Shown piece after piece: positions 7,661 through 14,627 of a stretch of DNA of 20,845 nucleotides. Origin of the DNA: REBR01 sp033721915 (GTDB taxonomy: Bacteria; Pseudomonadota; Gammaproteobacteria; Pseudomonadales; Oleiphilaceae); the NCBI GenBank assembly GCA_033721915.1, contig JAWWAC010000054.1, positions 1 through 20,845 of the forward strand. Direction: 5' to 3'. The notes beneath the pieces are model-generated. The model was not told the DNA's origin. It saw only the letters and a list, made by a program, of their open reading frames with translations, and ran no database searches. Numbering within the stretch: position 1 is the stretch's first letter; each line of letters begins with the position of its first letter. A program made the position numbers and the translations under genes.

Positions 7661-8734
7661 TTAATCGGTGAAGGAAGGGGCTGGATGGGAGGCGCCGCAA
7701 TGAGAAACGCCGGCAAGTGAGGCGCGGTCCTTTCCCGGTGAGCCTCCGGTCCAGCGGCGGTAGGCCCGGGTAAAGGCGCTCTGCTCGGAGAAGCCCAGCA
7801 ACAGGGCAATATCCGTCAGGCTCAGCCCCGGGTCCTTCAGGTAATCCCGGGCCAGCTGCTCACGGCTGCGGTCCAGCCACTGCTGCCAGCTCAGCCCCTG
7901 GCTGGCCAGTCGCCGTTGCAGCGTGCGCGGTGCCATATGCAGGCTGCGTGCGGCCCTGGCCAGAGTGGGCTCGCCGGTGGCCAGCAGCCGCAACAGCACC
8001 GGCTGCAACTGGGCAGCCATGGGCGCATCCGCCGGCAGGGCACGCAGCAGTGCCTGTGCCTGCCGGTCCAGCAGCCGTCGCAGTGTCGGGTCCCGCCTGG
8101 GCATGCTCAGCTGCAGGCTCTCCAGTGGAAAGCAGACCCGCACATGGCTGTCGCCGAAACGGACCGGGCAGCCGAAAAAGACTTCATAGGCCCTGGCCTG
8201 GGAGTCTGTCACCCGGCCCCGGAAGGCAATGGCGGTGGGGGGCGGCGAGGCATGAAGCTGGCGGCGCAGGAAGGTGACCAGTGCGGCGATGGCCACACCA
8301 TCCGCCTGCTGGCCCAGTGGCTCCGAGGTGGCGGGCCAGCGGATTTCCGCCTCCTGCTGTCGCAGTTCAATGTCCGCCAGGCTGACGCCGTAGAACAGCC
8401 GCTCATAGCGCTGATAGGCCACCATGGCATCCCCCAGGGTCTCGGAGGCCAGCACCAGGTAGCCCAGAACGCCCAGGTGAGAGGGCTGTACCACGGCCCC
8501 CACGTCCAGCTCCGGTGCGCCCTGTTCCGGCGCCAGTGCCAGCCCCTGTGCGAGAAGCTGTCGCCAGACGGGCACCGGCACCCGGTCATCCCCCGCGTAA
8601 CGGGCCAGAGCGGCCCGCAGCTGGGGGGCCGGCTGGTTCTGCTGGTCGAGCCAGTCCCTCAGTACCCCGGTCCAGGCGCCGGTCACCCGTTTGATCTGGC
8701 TGGGGACAGCCGGCTTGTGGCTTGCAGTGGTCAC
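7661..8734 (-). CDS. AraC-family transcriptional regulator (OruR/ArgR type, arabinose-binding-like N domain)
   Basis: The 357-residue protein starts at a GTG whose first four bases overlap the stop of the upstream permease gene (GTGA, 8731-8734), so translation is probably coupled. Residues about 25-215 fit the AraC-type ligand domain PF12625 found in OruR- and virulence-regulator-like proteins. The C terminus holds two helix-turn-helix units. The first spans about 260-280 (Thr-Leu-Ala-Arg-Ala-Ala-Arg-Ser-Leu-His-Met then Arg-Thr-Leu-Gln-Arg-Arg-Leu). The second has the Leu-Thr-Asp-Ile-Ala-Leu-Leu-Leu-Gly-Phe-Ser-Glu-Gln-Ser-Ala-Phe-x-Arg-Ala-Tyr pattern with Arg-Trp-Thr-Gly. This is close to the full AraC signature. 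The effector is unknown. Likely targets are its own operon or the adjacent folM, both inference. Confidence 0.92.
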   Translation of the reverse strand: MTTASHKPAVPSQIKRVTGAWTGVLRDWLDQQNQPAPQLRAALARYAGDDRVPVPVWRQLLAQGLALAPEQGAPELDVGAVVQPSHLGVLGYLVLASETLGDAMVAYQRYERLFYGVSLADIELRQQEAEIRWPATSEPLGQQADGVAIAALVTFLRRQLHASPPPTAIAFRGRVTDSQARAYEVFFGCPVRFGDSHVRVCFPLESLQLSMPRRDPTLRRLLDRQAQALLRALPADAPMAAQLQPVLLRLLATGEPTLARAARSLHMAPRTLQRRLASQGLSWQQWLDRSREQLARDYLKDPGLSLTDIALLLGFSEQSAFTRAYRRWTGGSPGKDRASLAGVSHCGASHPAPSFTD

Positions 8735-9804
8735 TGGTGTGTCTTGGCCTTGTCGCTCATGAGAATGCCCATCCAGCGGGTCTGGGAGCTGGACTCCAGT
8801 GCCAGCTTGACGATCATGGTCAGTGGTATGGACAGCAGCATGCCGATGGGGCCGAAGACCCAGCCCCAGATCAGCAACGAGATCAGCACCACCAGTGGCG
8901 ACACCCCCAGGCTCTGGCCCATGAACTGGGGCTCGATGTAGCTGCCAATGCCGACATTCACCACCGTGTACAGCACCAGCACCAGTAGGGCCTCGGTGAC
9001 ACCCAGACCCAGAAGGGCGATCAGTATCGCGGGGATGGCGGCAATGATGGAGCCAATGGTGGGGATAAAGTTCAGTAACCCCGCCAGAATGGCCCAGAGA
9101 ATGGCGAAATCCACACCGATCAGCATCAGACCGACCCCCACAATGACACCGGTGGCGATGCTGGAGAGGGTCTTTATCACCAGGTAACGGTTGACCGAGC
9201 GCAGAAAGCGCCGTGCCCGCACCCGGGCCCGCTTGCGGCCGGGAAACGCGGCATTGAGCTTGGCCACCAGCTTCTGCTGCTCCAGCAGCATGAACATGAA
9301 AGCCAGCAGTATGAGAAAGGCGCTGGTGGTGAACTGACCCAGGCCACCGGCGATATCCCGGGCCATGCCGGTGAGGGTGGCGGCATTGGGCACCGGAATG
9401 GAGTCGGGCATCATCTCCGGTGGCATACCCCGCTGCTCCAGCAGGCGCGAGAGGTCCTCAATCCAGCCACTGAGCCGGGTCTGGTACAGTGGGGCCTGGG
9501 CGGCCATGCTTTCGGCGGCCCCTTTCAGTGCCAGCAGCAGCAGGAAGAAGCTCAGCCCCACCAGCGAGAACAGCAGCAATATGGCCAGCGGCCCCGGCAC
9601 GCCCTTGCGCTCCATCCAGGTCAGTGGCGGTGCGGAAATAATGGCCAGAAAGGCGGCCAGGAGGAAAGGCGTGACAATGGCACTGATGGCCTGCAGCCCG
9701 GCGAAAATAAAGAACACCGCGGCGATGCCGAACAGCCAGAGCCAGGACTGGATGGAGGCGTTTGGCGTAGAGGCGGGGGCAGACATAGTGGGGGAATCCG
9801 GCAT
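8731..9804 (-). CDS. AI-2E family transporter (PF01594)
   Basis: Starting at the ATG at 9804 the protein has 357 residues, typical for the family; the frame is open to 9897 and an ATG at 9849 or 9786 is possible because none has a strong ribosome site. It is very hydrophobic with about eight membrane spans. Family marks are the soluble stretch between spans 3 and 4 (about 95-165), the Leu-Leu-Asn-Phe-Ile-Pro-Thr-Ile-Gly-Ser motif near residue 245, Pro-Gln-Phe-Met-Gly-x-Ser-Leu-Gly-Val-Ser-Pro-Leu-Val-Val-Leu, and Trp-Gly-Trp-Val-Phe-Gly-Pro-Ile-Gly-Met-Leu. Members include the AI-2 exporter TqsA and Na+/H+ or lipid-related permeases; the cargo here is unknown. The stop overlaps the AraC start. 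Confidence 0.9.
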   Translation of the reverse strand: MPDSPTMSAPASTPNASIQSWLWLFGIAAVFFIFAGLQAISAIVTPFLLAAFLAIISAPPLTWMERKGVPGPLAILLLFSLVGLSFFLLLLALKGAAESMAAQAPLYQTRLSGWIEDLSRLLEQRGMPPEMMPDSIPVPNAATLTGMARDIAGGLGQFTTSAFLILLAFMFMLLEQQKLVAKLNAAFPGRKRARVRARRFLRSVNRYLVIKTLSSIATGVIVGVGLMLIGVDFAILWAILAGLLNFIPTIGSIIAAIPAILIALLGLGVTEALLVLVLYTVVNVGIGSYIEPQFMGQSLGVSPLVVLISLLIWGWVFGPIGMLLSIPLTMIVKLALESSSQTRWMGILMSDKAKTHQ

Positions 9805-9896
9805 AGGGCGTCCGCCAGGAAAGACAGGGCCGGACGCATGAATGGATGCATGCATGCAGTGAAGGGGCGTTTTAGCACGCCGGAGACAGCAAGTCA

Positions 9897-9960
9897 CTGG
9901 GCTGATGGGCCCGGCCGGAACGGGTCACCCCGTCCGGGCCGGTTCCACGGTTCAGCCCAG
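9897..9960. repeat. Two-tier inverted repeat over the MAPEG stop codon
   Basis: CTGGGCTGA (9897-9905) and TCAGCCCAG (9952-9960) are a perfect 9-bp inverted pair; the second arm contains the MAPEG stop. Inside it a GC-rich stem of about 14 positions (CCGGCCGGAACGGG against CCCGTCCGGGCCGG, 12 matches) closes on a small loop near 9925-9930. The whole can fold into one long hairpin on either strand. There is no T run after it, so it is either a Rho-type or mRNA-stabilising structure rather than a textbook intrinsic terminator. Confidence 0.5.
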
Positions 9961-10356
9961 CATGGCAAACGCCAGGTAGAGCATGACAAACACCTGCACC
10001 AGAAACAGCGTGGCGCGCACCAGAACCAGCGGAAAAGTGGTGCCGATCAGATGGGCGACACCCTGGCCGATGCGGGCGGCAATCACGATGGCGGCCACAC
10101 TGTCCACCAGTGCCTGCTGTTCCGTGACCACGGCCACCAGAACCAGTGCGGCAAACAGGGGCAGATTTTCCAGGCAGTTGAGGTGGGCGGCCTTGGCCCG
10201 CTGCAGAATGGGCGCGTCGTCGGAAGGCTTGCCTCGGTCCCAGTGGTTGGCGGGCTTGCTGCCGGTGAGCACCTTGGGGACGCGGACACCGGCGTAGCTC
10301 AGGGCCAGTAGCAGGGTCCAGATAATGTAAATCAGTAGTGCGCTGATACCGCTCAT
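9952..10356 (-). CDS. MAPEG family membrane protein
   Basis: The 134-residue protein has four predicted membrane helices and the usual MAPEG (PF01124) size. An AGGAC ribosome site sits nine bases before the ATG. The family-typical segment Arg-Ala-Lys-Ala-Ala-His-Leu-Asn-Cys-Leu-Glu-Asn-Leu-Pro (about 53-66), after helix 1 and a polar loop, contains the Glu-Asn-Leu motif seen in glutathione-S-transferase-like members. A second signature, Ala-Ala-Arg-Ile-Gly-Gln-Gly-Val-Ala-His, follows in the third helix. Eukaryotic relatives bind glutathione, whereas functions of bacterial stand-alone MAPEG proteins are mostly unknown. It sits 147 bp before the AI-2E permease gene with a strong hairpin between, so it is probably its own transcript. 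Confidence 0.88.
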   Translation of the reverse strand: MSGISALLIYIIWTLLLALSYAGVRVPKVLTGSKPANHWDRGKPSDDAPILQRAKAAHLNCLENLPLFAALVLVAVVTEQQALVDSVAAIVIAARIGQGVAHLIGTTFPLVLVRATLFLVQVFVMLYLAFAMLG

Positions 10357-10380
10357 AGAAGCTGTCCTGTTCAGATTGTT

Positions 10381-10397
10381 GGGTTTTGTTCAAACCC
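10381..10397. repeat. Small inverted repeat upstream of MAPEG gene
   Basis: GGGTTT and AAACCC form a 6-bp stem with a 5-nt loop, with GTT/AAC able to extend it across a bulge. It lies 25 bp upstream of the MAPEG start and about 40 bp past the protease stop (both minus strand). It could be a weak end-of-operon hairpin for the protease gene or an operator for the MAPEG gene; no T run follows the stem. Confidence 0.25.
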
Positions 10398-10438
10398 GGC
10401 AACTCTAGACCAGTACCAGCCTCCAAGGCAATTTTCCG

Positions 10439-12244
10439 TCAGCTGTCACAGTCGAAGGACTTCACATCGGCCAGTTTCAGGTCCGTGAGGTGGTCGCTGT
10501 CGCAGCCGGTGCCATCCGCCCTGTCGCAGATCTGCAGTCCGTGCTGACGGTTCTTGTCCCACTCCTGCAGCACAAAACGCCGTGAGGGGCGGGCCGTCTC
10601 GATGCGGCCATTGAAGGTGCGTAGCGCCTTGTCTTCCGGCACGGAGAAGATCACGGCGTAGCGGTTGTCCGCCATCCTCTCGTCGGAGAGGAGGATTTCC
10701 CGCAGGTCCTGCACATTCAGTTGCTCACCGTGATAGTCCGCGATCAGCTGGCTGTTGCACTCGTTGGTCAGCGGGTGAACCACCTGCAGCTCCGGCTGGA
10801 ACACCGACGCCACGGCCTTTTCCAGAAGTATCAGGTTGTTCAGCACACCACGGCCCATTTCCTTGCCCTGGGTGTCGCCAAAGGCGGTGGTGGAGTCCAG
10901 TGAAAACTGCACGATCTCAGAGGCAGTCAGCTCAGGAACGGTTTCCCAGAGAATGGCCAGTATGCCGCTGACGATAGGAGCCGAGAAAGAGGTACCGCTG
11001 GCAGTGAAATAATCCTGATGGTCCTGCACCGGGACAAAGCGTCCCAGTGCACTGTAGGCCAGGTTGCTGCCGCTGGTGCTGAAGTCGGCCTTGTCGCCGT
11101 AACGGTCCACGGCGCCCACCGCGATGACACCGCGGCAGTTGGCCGGAGCCACTTCCTCGCCAGGGACATTCGGGTCGTTACCGGCGGAAGCGACGACGAT
11201 GCCACCCTTGTTGCGGGCAAAGTCGATGGCCTCCTGAAGGTAGCCGGGACAGGTGCGCGATCCCATAAAGGCGGCCATGGAAATATTGATAATCCGTGCC
11301 GGGCGATCAATGGCCGGCTCACTCAGACTGGTGTCACCGGCGGCCCAGCGGATGCCTTTGGCCATGGCGCTCAGGGTGCCACTGCCGTTACAGCCTGCCA
11401 CACGCACGCCGTAATAATCCGCCTCCAGCATGCCGGTAATGCCGGTGCCGCTGTTCTGGGGGGCGCCCAGTATGGAGCCCACCAGCTGGCCGTGGTTCTG
11501 GTTACAGTCCGGGTAGTCGGGCCAGGTGGCGTAGTCGGGCCCCTGTTGCGGGCCTTCGCTGTCCTGGTCCCAGAAGTTGTAGCCGCCGGCCCACTGGAAA
11601 TCGCTGTGGTGCTGGTAGCCGGTGTCGATAAAGGCAATGGACAGCCGCTCTTCCTGGGTGGCTTTTGCCCTGGCGGCTTCGATACTGGAAGCCCCTTTCA
11701 GGCTGCTGGTGCGGTCGCGCCAGTGATACTGCTCGCCATAGCCGGGGTCGTTGTAGCCACTGGTGGAGTCTGTATCCGAGTCATCGTTCGACCCTGTGTC
11801 CGAATCCGAGCCTGAGTCCGAATCCGAATCCGAGCCCGAATCCGAGTCGGTGCCTCCGTCGGAGCCGGAATCACTGCCATCTTCACTGTCGCCGAAGAGC
11901 AGCCCCTGAGACTCGGTGGAATCCGGTGCCAGCACACTGACCACCGCATCCTCCTCCACGGATTTTACGCCGGGCAGTCGCTCCAGAAGGGCCTTGACGG
12001 CTTCCGCCCGCCCGGCTTCCAGCCGCAGGACCTCATGGTTGCCCCAGGCCGAGACCACCCGGCCATTGCGGTGGACTTCGTTGATGATATCGCTCGGGCT
12101 GTGCCGCGTGACGATCAGCTGAGTCTGTTCGCGGGGCTCTTCGCCGTCATGGCTCAACGGCAGCAGCTCGTTCAGTGAGAGGGCCTGGGCGGAGGTGCTG
12201 GTGCCCAGAATAATCGCAGTGAGTAACAGGGTTTTTTTCATCAT
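10439..12244 (-). CDS. Secreted subtilisin-like serine protease (S8) with acidic Ser-Asp linker
   Basis: The 601-residue preproprotein starts with a Lys-Lys signal peptide ending Ala-Gln-Ala near residue 21. Residues about 22-107 form a propeptide-like region (I9-type), then a Ser/Asp/Gly-rich linker of about 45 residues (118-162). The S8 catalytic domain spans about 165-470. The triad is visible: Asp207 in Ile-Asp-Thr-Gly, His251 in Asn-His-Gly, Ser419 in Gly-Thr-Ser-Phe-Ser-Ala-Pro, with oxyanion Asn356 in Ser-Ala-Gly-Asn. Cysteines at 247, 285, 332 and 370 could form disulfides. A C-terminal domain (about 480-601) with more cysteines has no known match to me. The start overlaps the upstream lipoprotein stop by one base (TGATG), so the two proteins are probably made in step. 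Secretion to periplasm or medium is expected. Confidence 0.92.
   Translation of the reverse strand: MMKKTLLLTAIILGTSTSAQALSLNELLPLSHDGEEPREQTQLIVTRHSPSDIINEVHRNGRVVSAWGNHEVLRLEAGRAEAVKALLERLPGVKSVEEDAVVSVLAPDSTESQGLLFGDSEDGSDSGSDGGTDSDSGSDSDSDSGSDSDTGSNDDSDTDSTSGYNDPGYGEQYHWRDRTSSLKGASSIEAARAKATQEERLSIAFIDTGYQHHSDFQWAGGYNFWDQDSEGPQQGPDYATWPDYPDCNQNHGQLVGSILGAPQNSGTGITGMLEADYYGVRVAGCNGSGTLSAMAKGIRWAAGDTSLSEPAIDRPARIINISMAAFMGSRTCPGYLQEAIDFARNKGGIVVASAGNDPNVPGEEVAPANCRGVIAVGAVDRYGDKADFSTSGSNLAYSALGRFVPVQDHQDYFTASGTSFSAPIVSGILAILWETVPELTASEIVQFSLDSTTAFGDTQGKEMGRGVLNNLILLEKAVASVFQPELQVVHPLTNECNSQLIADYHGEQLNVQDLREILLSDERMADNRYAVIFSVPEDKALRTFNGRIETARPSRRFVLQEWDKNRQHGLQICDRADGTGCDSDHLTDLKLADVKSFDCDS
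11759..11890 (-). repeat. Ser-Asp(-Gly) hexanucleotide-like low-complexity tract inside the protease gene
   Basis: The codons for residues 119-162 are built of irregular repeats of GAC/GAT with TCG/TCC and GGC, giving Asp-Ser, Gly-Ser and Asp-Thr dipeptides. The tract is highly acidic and low in complexity. It joins the propeptide-like region to the catalytic domain. It may bind calcium and serve as a flexible processing region. Such DNA can change length by slipped replication. Confidence 0.85.
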
Positions 12245-13185
12245 CAGCTCAGGTTGCAGGCGCTTGAAGTGAGATTCTTGGTTACAATTTCCAGAAAATT
12301 CATCCAGGGGTGGAAGACCCAGACGTCGCCTTCCCAGTAACCGCTGTGTCCGGACCCCGTATAGGCAGAGACAAGGCTGGTCTGGGCGCTGTAATTGTAT
12401 TCAAAACGGGGTTTTTCCGGCAGTACCTCGGCGGCCTGGTCGTAAAGGGCGGTGATACGCTGGTCGGCATAGCCGGTGTGGCTCTGCACGGCGCTGTAAA
12501 CCTGGTCAATGGCCGCCTGCAGGTCCTCCTTGCTGGTGCCATCACCGGTGCGGTACCCCTCTTTGCGGGCGTACAACTGGTCCAGGCTGTCTTCCAGCAG
12601 CGCCAGATGGCCGGAGTTCTCCGGTTGCCACAGTGCCACACGGTTTTCCAGAGTCTCATAAGTGATCACGCCCCCCCAGTAGGCGAGCTTGAGCAGATGC
12701 TGATAAAGGGCAAAGGGTTCCTCGAGGCGGGTCAGATCCTCTGACTGGTCCAGTAACTGGTTGGCTTCCATGGCCACTTCGGTGGCGCTGGATGGGGGGT
12801 TGACGGAGACGGTGAAATCGACGATTTCCTCGTTGTTGCCGTCCAGTACCAGGCGGATCTGGCTGCTTGCCGGTGCGTCCACCTGTGCCGCCTGCAGGGT
12901 CAGGATGCCCTGCTGGTAATGGCCTGATACATACTCGTTATCACTCACTACCTGGATGTCCTGCTGATGCTCCCCGTTGGAGAACTGGCGAGTGATGTCC
13001 CGGATCAGTGTGTCACCGGAAGCCATCACGACATGGGGGAGATCCAGAACGGACTGTGGCGTGGAATCCTCACGGGCAGGCGCCGGGCTCTCACTGCCAC
13101 TGCCGCCGCCACAGCCCGCCAGAATCAGGACCAGGGCCAGAACCAGGCAGTAGCGGAAGGAAGAAGGGTTTTTGAACAGAGTCAT
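12244..13185 (-). CDS. Lipoprotein of unknown function, coupled to the S8 protease
   Basis: The 313-residue protein has a lipoprotein signal peptide (lipobox Leu-Ala-Gly-Cys, Cys about 25), then a Gly/Ser-rich spacer. An AAGG ribosome site precedes the ATG at 13185. The N-terminal half (about 45-130) is predicted beta-rich, like a cadherin- or Ig-type strand domain. The C-terminal half (about 140-250) is helical with Glu- and Leu-rich stretches. The tail (about 255-313) holds aromatic residues and ends with a Cys near the C terminus. I recognise no family. The TGATG overlap with the protease gene suggests that it assists, anchors or inhibits the protease, but this is inference. It is divergent from the OmpA-like gene. 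Confidence 0.8.
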   Translation of the reverse strand: MTLFKNPSSFRYCLVLALVLILAGCGGGSGSESPAPAREDSTPQSVLDLPHVVMASGDTLIRDITRQFSNGEHQQDIQVVSDNEYVSGHYQQGILTLQAAQVDAPASSQIRLVLDGNNEEIVDFTVSVNPPSSATEVAMEANQLLDQSEDLTRLEEPFALYQHLLKLAYWGGVITYETLENRVALWQPENSGHLALLEDSLDQLYARKEGYRTGDGTSKEDLQAAIDQVYSAVQSHTGYADQRITALYDQAAEVLPEKPRFEYNYSAQTSLVSAYTGSGHSGYWEGDVWVFHPWMNFLEIVTKNLTSSACNLS

Positions 13186-13445
13186 GATTTTGCCTTGTTG
13201 GACACAGAGTTCATGTGTCTAACAATACGGAGGCACTGTTCCGGTTTCCTGAGCCCTTTAGTGGCGTTTTGTCATCTTCCGTGAGTTCTGTTCACGTTGA
13301 TTTACAAAGCAAAAAAACAAGCGGTGTGATTTTGGATGCATCGGAATTAAAAAACCTTGTTAAATGTCTTTGCGGCCAATACTACATACTGCATCACACC
13401 ATTACACTTGGTTACAAAGTAATCATTCACTGATGTGAGTAACCT
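13186..13445. promoter_or_regulatory. Divergent AT-rich regulatory region (lipoprotein-protease vs OmpA operons)
   Basis: These 260 bp separate two divergent operons and are clearly richer in A+T than the flanks, with runs such as AAAAAAA near 13311. The region contains TTACAAAG twice in direct orientation (13302-13309 and 13412-13419) and GGTGTGAT/ATCACACC as an inverted pair (13323-13330 and 13393-13400). A GGTTAC/GTAACC pair flanks the OmpA gene ribosome region (13410-13415, 13439-13444). A poor plus-strand promoter candidate is TTGTTA near 13355 with TACTAC 17 bp on. No certain promoter can be named. Confidence 0.45.
13195..13225 (-). promoter_or_regulatory. Near-perfect inverted repeat in the leader of the lipoprotein-protease operon
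   Basis: TTGTTGGACACA and TGTGTCTAACAA are 12-bp arms with a single mismatch around a 7-nt centre. The repeat ends 9 bp before the lipoprotein start codon and abuts its AAGG ribosome site. As RNA it would form a hairpin next to the ribosome site; as DNA it could be an operator. No T tract makes it a terminator. Confidence 0.6.
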
Positions 13446-14561
13446 ATGGAAATTGGCAGGGATTATCGGAGATGGATTCTCTTACTGGCTGTGCTCATTC
13501 CCGGGTGGGTCAGCTTGTCCGCCAATGCCAGCGCCAGTGCCGACGACAGGGTGGTGGACCCGGACAGTGACTGGAACCAGTGGTCCATCTCCGCCATGGT
13601 CCAGTACGTTGAGCCAGACGATGATCGTAACGACAATACAGACGGAGCCGGCTTCCGCTTTGGCGCCGTGCACCCACTGGATGATCGCTGGGATCTGGAG
13701 CTGGCCGCCTTTGGCAACCAGCTGGGCCGGGATCAGCGTGAAGGGCGCGACTGGCAGTACATGCTGGGCGCCGACGTGCTCTATTTTCTGCGGGACGGCT
13801 CCGTCACCCCTTATGGCATTGCCGGCGCTGGCGCTGTTTTCAACGATTTCTCCACCGACAGTAATGTCGGCCCCTACGGCAATCTCGGTCTGGGGCTGAA
13901 GTTTCCCCTTGGCTGGAACCGCATTTCAGTCCGTGCCGAAGCCCGCTATTACGTGGATAACGCCGATGATGCCCTGAATAATGCCCCCCATCAGGATGCA
14001 CGCTTCTTCCTGGGCATTGAAGTGCCCCTTTCGGAACCTCCCATGGCCCCGGCTCCCATCGTCCGCACTGAAGTGCGCACCGAAGTGCGGGAAACCGAAC
14101 GGGTGGTGGAGCGCATTCCGGAACTGCAGCGACTGGACGGTGTGAAGTTCGAGTTCGACTCGGACCGCCTGGAACCCAACGCCCGCATTGTGCTGCGCCG
14201 TGTCGCTGAGGACCTGAAGGTGCATGACCATGTGACAGTGCGCATCGAGGGGCACACGGACAGCATCGGCTCAGCGGAATACAACGACAAGCTGTCCAGG
14301 GAGCGCGCCGAGGCGGTGAAGCAGTTCCTGGTGGAGCAGGGCATCGACGAGGACCGGATTACCACCATCGGCTTTGGCCTGGAACGGCCCATCGAGACGA
14401 ACGAAACCGAAGCGGGTCGGGAACTGAACCGGCGCATTGAGATGCGCCGCACCGACCTGATCGACGACGACGAACTGAAAGAGATTGATGCAGAGGATGG
14501 TGCCCGGGAGTCCCAGGACCCGGGCACGACAGGCGAGTCCGATAATAGCAGGGACGACTGA
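13446..14561 (+). CDS. OmpA-family outer-membrane protein with acidic C-terminal tail
   Basis: The 371-residue protein has a signal peptide (about 1-32), then an OmpA-like beta-barrel (about 45-195) with alternating aromatic strands. A charged linker Arg-Thr-Glu-Val-Arg-Thr-Glu-Val-Arg-Glu-Thr-Glu-Arg follows (207-219). The peptidoglycan-binding OmpA domain spans about 228-335, with Phe-Glu-Phe-Asp-Ser-Asp and Gly-His-Thr-Asp. Asp272 and Arg287 align with the two diaminopimelate-binding residues of E. coli OmpA (271 and 286). A very acidic tail of about 35 residues (338-371) follows, unusual for the family. The ATG at 13446 has only a weak GAG site. Its role is envelope anchoring to peptidoglycan. 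The next lipoprotein gene starts 66 bp later, likely co-transcribed. Confidence 0.92.
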   Translation: MEIGRDYRRWILLLAVLIPGWVSLSANASASADDRVVDPDSDWNQWSISAMVQYVEPDDDRNDNTDGAGFRFGAVHPLDDRWDLELAAFGNQLGRDQREGRDWQYMLGADVLYFLRDGSVTPYGIAGAGAVFNDFSTDSNVGPYGNLGLGLKFPLGWNRISVRAEARYYVDNADDALNNAPHQDARFFLGIEVPLSEPPMAPAPIVRTEVRTEVRETERVVERIPELQRLDGVKFEFDSDRLEPNARIVLRRVAEDLKVHDHVTVRIEGHTDSIGSAEYNDKLSRERAEAVKQFLVEQGIDEDRITTIGFGLERPIETNETEAGRELNRRIEMRRTDLIDDDELKEIDAEDGARESQDPGTTGESDNSRDD

Positions 14562-14627
14562 TCCATTGCTCCGGGGGTGGACCCCAACGCGTGCAACACA
14601 GGCCCCTTGGGGGCGAGGAAGTGCCAT

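Noticed and set aside
7533..7700. Upstream extension of folM to an earlier start near 7700
   Set aside because: It would overlap the AraC gene, lacks a ribosome site and adds sequence absent from FolM proteins, whose N terminus fits the start at 7532.
11759..11890. Possible CRISPR-like or tandem repeat array
   Set aside because: The repeat units are irregular in length and entirely in frame within the protease gene, encoding Ser-Asp dipeptides, with no spacers.
13215..13433. Small plus-strand open frame in the divergent regulatory region
   Set aside because: No ribosome site, overlaps the inverted repeat and the A+T-rich control region, and shows no protein-like composition.
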